Positions 52,817 through 61,020 of a stretch of 64,000 nucleotides of DNA are shown here, one piece after another. Under the pieces are notes generated by a model. That model was not told the origin of the DNA. It saw nothing but the letters and a program-made list of their open reading frames with translations, and did not search any database. The DNA comes from Canibacter zhoujuaniae. Lineage in GTDB: Bacteria; Actinomycetota; Actinomycetes; Actinomycetales; Microbacteriaceae. How positions within the stretch are numbered: the first letter of the stretch is position 1; every line of letters begins with the position of its first letter. Position numbers and translations under genes: made by a program. Location of the stretch: the NCBI RefSeq assembly GCF_011752005.1, contig NZ_JAAIJZ010000001.1, positions 248,001 to 312,000 of the forward strand, in the 5' to 3' direction.

Positions 52817-53185
52817 ATGCAAAACAGTTCAGCTTTAGCGATGTTAGACATCGCTGTTCCCGCCTCGCTCAAATCTGATGGGCAGGATCCGATCGCTCTT
52901 AACGTTTCTGAGGTGTTCGGGTATGCCGACATTTTTATGATCGTCTCCGGAGCTGTGGAACGCAATGTGCAGGCGATAGCGCGTGATATTGAAGACGAGC
53001 TTAATGCTGCGGGTTATAAAACTCTGCGGCGTGAGGGGCGCGAGTTAGGGCGCTGGATCTTGCTTGATTTCGGTGATCTCATTGTGCACGTCTTTCACGA
53101 AGAAGAGCGTGAATACTATGTGCTTGAGCGGCTCTGGTCTGACGGAGCTAAAATTGATCTCTCAAAGCATTTGCCGGCCGTGTAA
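52817..53185 (+). CDS. rsfS: Ribosomal silencing factor RsfS
   Basis: A 122-residue protein that binds L14 and blocks subunit joining in starvation. Typical pieces are DIFMIVSGAVERNVQAIARDIEDEL, EGRELGRWILLDFGDLIVHVF and ERLWSDG. It starts two bases after the preceding stop. Confidence 0.95.
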   Translation: MQNSSALAMLDIAVPASLKSDGQDPIALNVSEVFGYADIFMIVSGAVERNVQAIARDIEDELNAAGYKTLRREGRELGRWILLDFGDLIVHVFHEEEREYYVLERLWSDGAKIDLSKHLPAV

Positions 53186-53244
53186 TTTGTTTTAACCTGC
53201 AAAAAGCACTAATATAAATATTTGTTGTTCTACACAGAACAAAA

Positions 53245-53317
53245 GGGCCTATGGCGCAGCTGGTAGCGCACCTGCATGGCATGCAGGGGGTCACGAGTTC
53301 GAGTCTCGTTAGGTCCA
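53245..53317 (+). tRNA. tRNA-Ala (GGC)
   Basis: 73 bases: GGGCCTA acceptor paired with TAGGTCC (one wobble), anticodon stem CCTGC/GCAGG with loop ATGGCAT (anticodon GGC), T arm ACGAGTTCGAGTCTCGT, discriminator A. No CCA is encoded. It lies between rsfS and the Nif3-like gene. Confidence 0.97.
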
Positions 53318-53347
53318 CAAAATTCTCAAAACGTATAAGCTGTTTTC

Positions 53348-54199
53348 ATGGCTGTGAAACTATCAACTATTCGCGCTTTCCTTGAAGAGCTTTATCCGCT
53401 CGACTGGGCTGAAGACTGGGATCGAGTTGGTTTAGTTGCTGGGGATCCGGATCAAACAATTTCGCATATCCGCCTTGCGGTGGATCCAACAGTTGCTGAA
53501 GCTAACGCAGCGGCTCAAAATACGGGAACCCTGCTGCTCACGCACCACCCACTGCTGCTGCGACCGGTAAGTTTTCTGACAACCGAAACCGGTAAGGGCG
53601 CGGTGATTACCAAACTCATACAGTCAAGGGGCGCGCTGTGGTGCGGCCACACCAACTCTGATCGCTCCCGTGCGGGCACGGTTGGCGCCTGGATTGATGC
53701 CCTGCAGCTTAAAAATGCTGCACCGCTCGTCGCGCCGCAGACAAACGAGCCGGTGGGGGATTCCAAGCTTTTCGGAATGGGGGTTGTGGCAGATTTGCCC
53801 GCGAAAACCACGGTTGTTGGGCTTGCGAGGCAGATCGCAGACATTGTTCCTGCGACAGCGCAGGGTGTGCTTTATACCGGCTCGGGTGACCGTGAAGTGG
53901 GGCGGATCGCGGTCTGCCCGGGGGCTGGCGATTCACTGCTCGAGACTGTCTCTCAGCTTGATGTCGACGCATACATCACCTCAGATCTGCGCCATCACCC
54001 GGCACTTGAGCATATCGAGTCGCGAGCTAATGCGCTTGCCGTGCCAGCACTGTTGGATCTGCCACACTATGCGAGTGAGTTTATATATCTTGAGTCGTTA
54101 GCAAAGATGCTAAGAAGTGAATTTCCAACTGTTACAACAGAGGTTTCTGCCATTTCGAGCAATCCATTCACCGGACGCGTGGATAAAAGCGTGAATTAA
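53348..54199 (+). CDS. Nif3-like dinuclear metal centre protein
   Basis: A 283-residue protein of the Nif3/YbgI family, here the short form without the central CutA-like insert. Metal ligands appear in LTHHPLL, WCGHTNSD, YITSDLRHH and LPHYASEF. Reported as a GTP cyclohydrolase I type 2-like enzyme in some bacteria, but its function is not settled. A TATAAGCT stretch just before the ATG could be a -10 box. Confidence 0.92.
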   Translation: MAVKLSTIRAFLEELYPLDWAEDWDRVGLVAGDPDQTISHIRLAVDPTVAEANAAAQNTGTLLLTHHPLLLRPVSFLTTETGKGAVITKLIQSRGALWCGHTNSDRSRAGTVGAWIDALQLKNAAPLVAPQTNEPVGDSKLFGMGVVADLPAKTTVVGLARQIADIVPATAQGVLYTGSGDREVGRIAVCPGAGDSLLETVSQLDVDAYITSDLRHHPALEHIESRANALAVPALLDLPHYASEFIYLESLAKMLRSEFPTVTTEVSAISSNPFTGRVDKSVN

Positions 54200-54251
54200 A
54201 GGCTATTAGAATTTTCACACAACCTACCTTGATACGAATGGAGAAGAGGAA

Positions 54252-54503
54252 ATGGGTTATATAGGCCGTGATATCGAAAATGATCGCAGAGAGAATGTAG
54301 TATTGTTTGTACTCTCATTTTTGGTTGGGTTTGTGACAATTTTTTTGACAATAAAGAAACTAAGAACCGCTCGGAGAGAGCACAACCCGATTGATCCGTT
54401 CCTCACAGCAGCGTTTTGGATAAGTGCCGTCTATTGCATAGCAGCGGTATCAATCATCGTTGGTTCTGCCTATATCAGTTTCATAGAACCGCAAATAAGT
54501 TAA
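54252..54503 (+). CDS. Small two-segment membrane protein, unrecognised
   Basis: An 83-residue protein starting at ATG with GGAGAAGAGG upstream. Hydrophobic segments at about 16-35 and 50-75 flank a basic loop (KKLRTARREHN), which is expected on the inside. I do not recognise it. It is convergent with the MacB-like permease gene and overlaps its end by four bases; its AT-rich, well-positioned ribosome binding site argues that it is real. Confidence 0.62.
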   Translation: MGYIGRDIENDRRENVVLFVLSFLVGFVTIFLTIKKLRTARREHNPIDPFLTAAFWISAVYCIAAVSIIVGSAYISFIEPQIS

Positions 54504-55777
54504 TTGTCGCGCAGCGCATCAACCGGTTCGATTTTTGTTGCTTTCAGCGCTGGGTAGGTGCCAGCAATCAAACCCACCAGCGCACCAACAAGCACTCCGA
54601 TAGGCGCAGCCCAGGCGGCCAAAATTGGTGTCCACTGCTGCACCACACACACCCCGATTAACGCAAGAATACCAACCACAACGCCGATCAGACCGCCCAG
54701 TAATCCGGTGGTGAGCGACTCCAACATGAACTGCGCAGCGATATCACGAGCCCTGGCGCCGAGAGCGCGGCGCAAACCAATCTCACCACGCCGTTCTGAA
54801 ACCGACAGCAGTGTTACGTTCGCGATGCCTATTCCGCCACCAATCAGCGCAACAATACCAATAGCGACAAAGAGCACATTGATATCTGATTCAATGCCCT
54901 CCTGCACAGCGTTTGCAAGACGCGGCGCACCAACTTTGAAACCGTCGGGGGAGTTCGGGTTGAGTGCAATAGGGGCTTGCCGACCAACCACTTCGCCGGC
55001 ACCAAGATCTATGCGAATGTCAAAGTTGCTTGGGGCACCCATATTGAAGTCATGACGAGCGGTTGTGAGCGGCACAATAACAGCGTTCTGCAGATTTTCC
55101 CGCACTTTTACGCTCTTCAAAATTCCGATGACAGTGTAGGCGTTGCCGTCAAGAAAAATCGCTGATTGATTGTTAACTCGGTTGATACCCAGCTGTTCAG
55201 CCGCTTTTGCCCCGAGCACAGCCACACGATCACCGCGTGCATCGTGACCGGCGTCAAAAAAACGACCGGTTTCTATTTCACCGGCAACCACATCTAAAAG
55301 TGACGGTGAGGCAGCTGTAATGCGTGGTGGAACACGCTGAAGTTCAGCGGGATCAGCAATTTCAACAGCTTTTACAGGAGTGTTTTCTGGCGCGTCGGTA
55401 ATTATTGCAGATGTGGTTACCCCGGCAAGATCCGCAACTCTAGCCGGCGCATCCCAAGGAATTACAGCAGTTGCTTGCTTCGTGCCGCTACCGCCTGCAG
55501 AATTACTGTTAGAGCGCTTCGGCTCAATAGTGACGCGCGTTGCGCCGAGTGAATCAAACTGCTGCGCAATCTGACCGCTGGCTGTTTGCGCAAAACCGAT
55601 TGTTGCCACTAATGAGGCAATACCGAGAACCGTGCCGAGCAGAGTTATAAACATTCGTGATGGGCGGGCACCAACACCCTCAAAACTCTCGTGAAATAAA
55701 TCACGGGCACTAATGCGCGGCACAGTACGCCGAGGGGTCTTGGCTTTACGATCCCGTTTGAGGCGAATTTTTTTCAT
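54500..55777 (-). CDS. MacB-type ABC permease
   Basis: A 425-residue permease: a cytoplasmic basic start, one membrane segment (about 43-65, FITLLGTVLGIASLVATIGFA), a large extracytoplasmic domain (70-290, MacB_PCD type with GRFFDAGHDA and VAVLGAKAAEQLG) and three C-terminal segments in the FtsX-like domain (SERRGEIGLRRALGAR, DALRDN end). It works as a mechanotransmission pump with the adjacent ATPase. Its start overlaps the ATPase stop. Confidence 0.93.
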   Translation of the reverse strand: MKKIRLKRDRKAKTPRRTVPRISARDLFHESFEGVGARPSRMFITLLGTVLGIASLVATIGFAQTASGQIAQQFDSLGATRVTIEPKRSNSNSAGGSGTKQATAVIPWDAPARVADLAGVTTSAIITDAPENTPVKAVEIADPAELQRVPPRITAASPSLLDVVAGEIETGRFFDAGHDARGDRVAVLGAKAAEQLGINRVNNQSAIFLDGNAYTVIGILKSVKVRENLQNAVIVPLTTARHDFNMGAPSNFDIRIDLGAGEVVGRQAPIALNPNSPDGFKVGAPRLANAVQEGIESDINVLFVAIGIVALIGGGIGIANVTLLSVSERRGEIGLRRALGARARDIAAQFMLESLTTGLLGGLIGVVVGILALIGVCVVQQWTPILAAWAAPIGVLVGALVGLIAGTYPALKATKIEPVDALRDN

Positions 55778-56484
55778 GTTAACTCCGTAAGCAGGCCATC
55801 GGCTATCCGAACCTGTTTTTGGGCGGCCTCAGCCACATGAGAATCGTGGGTAATCATGACTATTGTGAGCCCGGATGCCCCGAGCTCTGCAAACAGCTCC
55901 ATGATGAGTTCAGAATTTCGCCGGTCGAGATTTCCTGTTGGCTCATCGGCTAGCAGCAAGCGCGGCTCATTGGCAATCGCACGGGCGATAGCCACTCTCT
56001 GGCGCTCACCGCCAGAGAGTGTTGTCGGGTAGAAATTTACACGGTGCTGTAAGCCGACGCGTTTCAAAGCCTGCCGGGCACGTTCTTCACGCTCTGCACG
56101 ATTGCGCCCGGCATAGGTGCCTGCCAGCATTACATTTTCAAGCACCGTTCTTTTCGGCATCAGATGGAAAGACTGAAACACGAAACCAATTGCTTCACCA
56201 CGCAGCGCCGCACGATCATCGTCGGCAAGCTCGGAGGTGTTAATCCCCTCGAAATAATAGGTGCCGGTGCTCGGGCGGTCAAGCAGCCCGAGCGTGTTCA
56301 ACATCGTAGACTTGCCAGACCCGGAAGGGCCGATTATTGCCAGATAGTCACCGCGCTCAATGCGTAAATTAACTCCGCGCAGCGCGAGCACCTGCGGTGA
56401 ACCGGCAAACAGTCGGGTGACATCGTCAAGCATCGCGATTGGCCCATCGTAGTCGGGGTTTCCAACCGTGCTCACGGTGTTCAT
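55774..56484 (-). CDS. MacB/LolD-type ABC ATPase
   Basis: A 236-residue ATPase with Walker A GPSGSGKST, Q-loop FVFQSFHL, signature LSGGERQRVAIARA, Walker B LLLADEPTGNLD and switch MITHD, all intact. It is coupled on both sides: one-base overlap with the adaptor gene and four with the permease gene. Powers the MacB-like permease. Confidence 0.95.
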   Translation of the reverse strand: MNTVSTVGNPDYDGPIAMLDDVTRLFAGSPQVLALRGVNLRIERGDYLAIIGPSGSGKSTMLNTLGLLDRPSTGTYYFEGINTSELADDDRAALRGEAIGFVFQSFHLMPKRTVLENVMLAGTYAGRNRAEREERARQALKRVGLQHRVNFYPTTLSGGERQRVAIARAIANEPRLLLADEPTGNLDRRNSELIMELFAELGASGLTIVMITHDSHVAEAAQKQVRIADGLLTELT

Positions 56485-57878
56485 TAGCGGCCCACCACAA
56501 CCTTAGCGCCTTCTTTAACGCGCTTGTCTGTGCTTGAAATTTCTACAAATCCTTCAGCGGCGAGACCGGTGGTGACCTCGACTAAAGCGGTTTCCATCCC
56601 GCCTTTATCTTTCGAGATGAGCAGCTCGATGCGGTCTTCACCGCCTGATCCTGCTGTCACCGCCGCAACAGGCACTGCTAACACTTCAGACTCTGTGGCA
56701 GCGATGGGGATCGTAACGCGCACGTTGTTACCGCGCAGCTCGGTTACGTCTTCAGCAGACAAACCTTGCGGCTCTAGCACGACCTGATAGCGGCCGGAAG
56801 AGTCACCGCTGTTGGAGTTCTTATCGCCCTCTGATCCCTCATCTTTATTCTCGGTGTTTGCAGACCCCCTGCGCACTTCCTTCACAGTGGCTGTGTAGTC
56901 TTTACCGCGATGCACAAAAGTTGCGGTCGAGCCGACGGTGATTGACTCTGCATCCTGTTTGCTCACTGTGCCGGTGATTGACAGAGTCGCGCCTGAGACA
57001 CTCATGGGGGAACCGCTCAAAACATCGCCACGCTTCACTCGCAGCTCATCGACACGACGCGGCAGATCAGTTAGATAGAGAACTTCCGAAGCCGGCAGGT
57101 AGACCATATTTGCTTCAACAGCAAGGCGGTACTGTTCCTCAATATCGCGCAGCAGCCCCTGGTCAACCGGCTCTACGTCCTGTGCTTCTGAATACTGCCG
57201 TTCGAGATCGCGGATAGTTTTGCGCCCCTCGAGCCCGCCGTCCGGTGCCTTATAACCGAGATCGCGGTACAGTGCGGCGACCGCTTCAGAAGTCGCAGCG
57301 TCGAACAGATTGCTAGTAACATCACCAACGCCATACCCGAGCGATGCAAGAGCCTGTTTCAGCTGCAGCACATCAGGCCCCTGCATCCCGACTTTGAGAG
57401 TGCGGTAAGCAGGCAGCTCGCCCGGTAACACTACGACCGGCCGACCCGCAACCTCAAGTGCGAGAGTGCCTGCTTCTAAGAGATCACCAACTTTGGGTAG
57501 ATTTCCGGTTATGATAGGGCGTTCTTCGCTGCCGGCTGTGTCTAACTCGACAGCAACCGCATCAGCGAATGATATTTCACCGCGAGTGATGATCTTGTTC
57601 TCTATCTTCCGAAGTTCGATAGGCGCGCTGATCGGGCCGGCCTCGGGGGCTTCTTTGCGTGCAGCAAGCTCTGCAGGTGACACAATAAACTGCATTATGA
57701 GCACACCCGCCAGAAGTGAGGCAAGAGCTACGGCGGCAATTACTGCAACAAGTTTTGAACCGCTGAGACCTTTTTTAGATTTCGTGGTGGGCTCTGTGCT
57801 GGCATCCTCATCAGTGGTATTTGTATCTTCGTTAGTGGTGTTGGTATCCAGCTCAGGCGCTTGCTCGTTATCAATCAT
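56484..57878 (-). CDS. Membrane-anchored adaptor with peptidoglycan-binding domain
   Basis: A 464-residue protein with a Thr/Asp/Glu-rich cytoplasmic start, a membrane segment at about 42-66, and an external part. The latter has a biotinyl-lipoyl-like start (KVGDLLEAGTLALEVAGRP), a PG_binding_1 domain (about 165-230, LKVGMQGPDVLQLKQALASLGY), and MacA-like barrel pieces (GSTATFVHRGKDYTATVKEV, VLAVPVAAV). It would link the ABC pump to the cell wall. It lies 20 bases after the lipoprotein gene. Confidence 0.88.
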   Translation of the reverse strand: MIDNEQAPELDTNTTNEDTNTTDEDASTEPTTKSKKGLSGSKLVAVIAAVALASLLAGVLIMQFIVSPAELAARKEAPEAGPISAPIELRKIENKIITRGEISFADAVAVELDTAGSEERPIITGNLPKVGDLLEAGTLALEVAGRPVVVLPGELPAYRTLKVGMQGPDVLQLKQALASLGYGVGDVTSNLFDAATSEAVAALYRDLGYKAPDGGLEGRKTIRDLERQYSEAQDVEPVDQGLLRDIEEQYRLAVEANMVYLPASEVLYLTDLPRRVDELRVKRGDVLSGSPMSVSGATLSITGTVSKQDAESITVGSTATFVHRGKDYTATVKEVRRGSANTENKDEGSEGDKNSNSGDSSGRYQVVLEPQGLSAEDVTELRGNNVRVTIPIAATESEVLAVPVAAVTAGSGGEDRIELLISKDKGGMETALVEVTTGLAAEGFVEISSTDKRVKEGAKVVVGR

Positions 57879-57898
57879 CAGAAATCTACCCTGTCGCG

Positions 57899-58948
57899 TT
57901 ACTTGCTTTTCGAGTTCTTCTCGTTGACGAGAGCTGTTACACGGTTGAGAGTCGCCTTATTCTCGTTGACGAATTGGGTCTGCCGCTCAAACGTTATATC
58001 GTAGTGTTTTTTGTGATACCCGATCTTTTCCTTGCAATCCCACTCAGCAACGGCAACCTCTCGCTCGCGCTTTTTAAAGGCCTCTAACTCTTCCGGCGAA
58101 GCAGAACTGGTCTCGCCAGAATCATCAGATGCAGCAGCTAGCTCGTTGTATTCCTCCCAGAGAATATCTTGCGCACTTTGGTCACCTAAGTTGTCTAACC
58201 CAACATCCGCTTTTGCTAGACAGTCAGACAGCTCTCGGTCGAGATCGTGGAAGGGGTAGTCAGCGTGTGTTTTGTCATACTCAGAGTTAGCTAGTTCACC
58301 TATTTTCTCAAGCAGGTCTTTGATTTCAGGATCATCCTGCAGCGCACCAATAGGATCCTGTGACATTTCATCATGCCTTATGCTGCCGTAGCAGCCCTGG
58401 TCGTAATCATCCCAGCTTGCCTCGCCAGCTTCAATCGCAGCCATTTGCTCTTCAGTAAGCGAAGGGCCCTGCAGTGACTCGTAGTATGCGTCCCGTTCTG
58501 AGTCACTCAGACTGTTTACATAGTCTTGATTGGGATCTACCTGCTGGGCGCCGTCAATATCTTCGTCATTTAAGCCGCCCGGAACTTCGGTGATGCCGTA
58601 ACCGTGTTTTTCCGCATACTCTCTTGAGTCGTACGATAAATCATCATCAGAAGAGCTGTAATCGTCACTGAAATCCTCACGCTTTGGTGGGTTCGGTGTG
58701 TAATCCCAACCCTGATCCTGCATACATGAGGCAATTTTTTCCTCCGCCTTAACCAGCGTTTCGTATGCCTTATCGGCATCGTAATCGTTGGCTGAGTAGA
58801 TCTCGTTAAAAAACTGGTTTAAAGGTAGCTTGTCATAATCGAGATCGGCGGCGCTGCTAGCGTTGTTCTGTGAACCACAACCGCTGAGCACCAATAGTGA
58901 TGAAGCGAGAATCGCGATTGTTGGCAGCGCTCTCTTTTTGAAGCTCAT
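57899..58948 (-). CDS. Acidic lipoprotein with paired cysteines, part of the ABC cluster
   Basis: A 349-residue lipoprotein: signal peptide ending LLVLSGCGS (Cys24). The mature part is very rich in Asp, Glu, Ser and Tyr. Four further cysteines stand in SCMQDQGW, QGCYGSI, SDCLAKA and WDCKEKI and could form two disulfides. I recall lipoproteins of this type next to PG-binding adaptor and MacB-like genes in Actinobacteria, without known function. It starts with a GGAG ribosome binding site and probably begins this transcript. Confidence 0.82.
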   Translation of the reverse strand: MSFKKRALPTIAILASSLLVLSGCGSQNNASSAADLDYDKLPLNQFFNEIYSANDYDADKAYETLVKAEEKIASCMQDQGWDYTPNPPKREDFSDDYSSSDDDLSYDSREYAEKHGYGITEVPGGLNDEDIDGAQQVDPNQDYVNSLSDSERDAYYESLQGPSLTEEQMAAIEAGEASWDDYDQGCYGSIRHDEMSQDPIGALQDDPEIKDLLEKIGELANSEYDKTHADYPFHDLDRELSDCLAKADVGLDNLGDQSAQDILWEEYNELAAASDDSGETSSASPEELEAFKKREREVAVAEWDCKEKIGYHKKHYDITFERQTQFVNENKATLNRVTALVNEKNSKSK

Positions 58949-58963
58949 TGCTGTCTACTCCTT

Positions 58964-58985
58964 TGTACGGATGTAAGTGCGTACA
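58964..58985. promoter_or_regulatory. Inverted repeat before the lipoprotein-adaptor-ABC genes
   Basis: TGTACG (58964-58969) and CGTACA (58980-58985) are separated by ten bases, in the short interval in front of the lipoprotein gene (minus strand). It overlaps the likely 5' untranslated region and may be a regulator site. No adjacent regulator is encoded. Confidence 0.35.
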
Positions 58986-59034
58986 GCTATACTAGAGCCG
59001 CAATCGTCGTAAATAACCGCAAATAATCAAATTG

Positions 59035-59805
59035 TTATTTAACATCTGACTTTTGGTTTCTAATCAAGCCCAGCACCAGCGGAATTACAATATATGCGGC
59101 CAAAACAACAATGTTGTACCACAGCGGAGCAGGCGAGTCGACGCTCCACCCAGGCTCTACAGCAGCGAAGTTGTCCACATAAGCAGCAATGTCTTGCGTT
59201 CGTGGGATCGCCAGCACCTTAGCAAGAGGGTGCAGCGCTTCTATGTAAACCGCAGCCGTGAACAGCAGACTCTCGATAACCATGTAGTAGACCAGCGTAA
59301 TCGTCATGCCTGAAACAAGACTTCTGAACAGGGCAGAAAAGCCGAAACTTGCAGCCCACATCAAAACAATTGGCAAAATTGCGGCAAGTGCTTCGCCATA
59401 ACCCCTATCAGCAAATCTAACGTTTGGGGCGATCCAAATAACCAGTAAGCTCAAGGCAACTCCGAGCAGCAGATTCAGTGTCAGAAACGTAAATCCAGTC
59501 ACAGCTTTGGCGCACAACCACTGCCAACGTTTTTGCTGAGTCAGGAATGCATGAGCGTTAAGACCGGACGAAATATCGCCTCCAACGCTAGAAGCAGAAA
59601 ACACCGCTGCGATGATCGCGAAGATAAAAGATGATGTGGTGAAGATAGATCCCCATGTTTCAACACTGTCTTCTCCGGCAAACACCGCCGAAAGCACCTG
59701 CGGCCCGTAGAGGCTGCCAGTTAGCAAAACTGTATACAGAATGGTGGAGCGCAGAGACGCTAGTTTAATAACTTCAGCTTTAATTGCGTTCATTAGATTG
59801 TTCAT
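59035..59805 (-). CDS. ABC-2-type permease
   Basis: A 256-residue membrane protein with six hydrophobic segments, a start MNNLMNAIKAEVIKLASLRSTI typical of NatB/BcrB-like permeases, and a C-terminal basic end. The ATG overlaps the stop of the ATPase gene by one base. Such two-gene pumps often export peptides or confer resistance to peptide antibiotics; substrate unknown. Confidence 0.9.
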   Translation of the reverse strand: MNNLMNAIKAEVIKLASLRSTILYTVLLTGSLYGPQVLSAVFAGEDSVETWGSIFTTSSFIFAIIAAVFSASSVGGDISSGLNAHAFLTQQKRWQWLCAKAVTGFTFLTLNLLLGVALSLLVIWIAPNVRFADRGYGEALAAILPIVLMWAASFGFSALFRSLVSGMTITLVYYMVIESLLFTAAVYIEALHPLAKVLAIPRTQDIAAYVDNFAAVEPGWSVDSPAPLWYNIVVLAAYIVIPLVLGLIRNQKSDVK

Positions 59806-60773
59806 TAGTTTTGGCCTCCGTCTACCTGCGCAGTTGAATACTCTTGGGAGGCGCCGGTTAGTTTTAGGAATGTTTCTTCAAGTCCGACCGTTTGTGTGTA
59901 GAGCTGTGTGATGGGAAGCCCATTGGCGAGTGCAAGGCCGGCGATATCTGCACGCGCTGCTGCTTCGTTTTGCTCTTCAGAGATTTCAACCTCAATTTGG
60001 GAAGCAGCTTTAGAGCTCGTATTAACTCGATATCCTGCATTTTGCAATAAGGCGGTTAGCCGCACGTGTTCTGGGCACTCGACAATAACCGCAGCGTTAC
60101 CGGCGAGGAATTCTTGCATGGAATATTCTCCAAGCAGCTGCCCGCGGCCGATTACAACCAGTCGATCTGCGGTGAGCTGCATCTCATTCAGAAGATGCGA
60201 AGACACCAGCACAGCCCGCCCTTGGGAGGCGAGGAAGCGGATCGTATCACGCAGCCAGCGCACACCCTCGGGGTCGAGGCCGTTAACAGGTTCGTCCAAG
60301 AGCAGATGCTGCGGGTCTCCCAGCAGTGCAGCAGCGAAGTTGATGCGCTGTTTCATGCCAAGCGAGTAGCTTTTCATAGGTTTTTTCGCGACCGCTGTCA
60401 TGCCTACGAGATCGAGGCACTCAGCAACCCGAGACTGCGGTATCCCGCCGCTCGCAGCCAGTACACTCAGATGCCCATACCCGGAGCGTTTGGGTGTGAA
60501 CCAATTGGCGTCGAGAATAGCGCCGGCAACTCGCGATTTATTAGGCAACTTCGAGAAATCAGAATCGTAGCTTTTACCGTCAACTGCGCCCGTAAATCTG
60601 ACAGAACCAGAGCTGGGGGTATCCAGCCCAAGCATGCAACGCATCGTTGTTGACTTGCCGGAGCCGTTTGGGCCGAGAAATCCAGTTACCTGCCCGTCCG
60701 GAACCGAAAAACTGAGATCGGCAATCGCCTTCTTGCTGCCGTACGTTTTAGTTAGATTTTCAACTTCGATCAT
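59805..60773 (-). CDS. ABC-2-type ATPase (NatA/BcrA-like)
   Basis: A 322-residue ATPase with Walker A GPNGSGKST, signature YSLGMKQRINFAAAL, Walker B LLLDEPVNGLD and switch LVSSHLLNEM. After residue 215 there is the extra C-terminal domain usual in BcrA-like subunits. It is coupled to the permease gene downstream. It is divergent from the metK leader. Confidence 0.93.
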   Translation of the reverse strand: MIEVENLTKTYGSKKAIADLSFSVPDGQVTGFLGPNGSGKSTTMRCMLGLDTPSSGSVRFTGAVDGKSYDSDFSKLPNKSRVAGAILDANWFTPKRSGYGHLSVLAASGGIPQSRVAECLDLVGMTAVAKKPMKSYSLGMKQRINFAAALLGDPQHLLLDEPVNGLDPEGVRWLRDTIRFLASQGRAVLVSSHLLNEMQLTADRLVVIGRGQLLGEYSMQEFLAGNAAVIVECPEHVRLTALLQNAGYRVNTSSKAASQIEVEISEEQNEAAARADIAGLALANGLPITQLYTQTVGLEETFLKLTGASQEYSTAQVDGGQN

Positions 60774-60852
60774 TGTTTAAGAATAAGCGCAACAAGCCTT
60801 CCAGCGTAAGGGGGGGCGTGTCGAGGTTTTTGTAAAAATCTGTTACGCTTTC

Positions 60853-60957
60853 AACAGTTCAAGAGTTGCAGCCTTACAGTACCTGGCTGGCTGCACGACA
60901 ACCCGAGCTCATTGTTCCGGGTGTCCCAGGGTAAGAACCGGCGCACACGGTGCAGCA
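60853..60957 (+). promoter_or_regulatory. SAM-IV-like riboswitch upstream of metK
   Basis: The leader contains the SAM-I/SAM-IV core: GTTCAAGAG, then a stem GCAGCC (60868-60873) with GGCTGC (60889-60894), GACAACCCG, the stem ACCCG/CGGGT (60901-60905 with 60918-60922), GTCCCAGGGTAAGAAC, where GAAC (60935-60938) closes back on GTTC (60857-60860). A downstream GCAC/GTGC hairpin fits the additional P5 of SAM-IV. It sits 60 to 65 bases before the metK start. No terminator is visible between, so control of translation is plausible. Confidence 0.8.
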
Positions 60958-61020
60958 AGACAATGAATATCTGCTCATCTCGTGCGTGCAAGCAATGAAC
61001 AACCACGAAAGCGAGATGAA

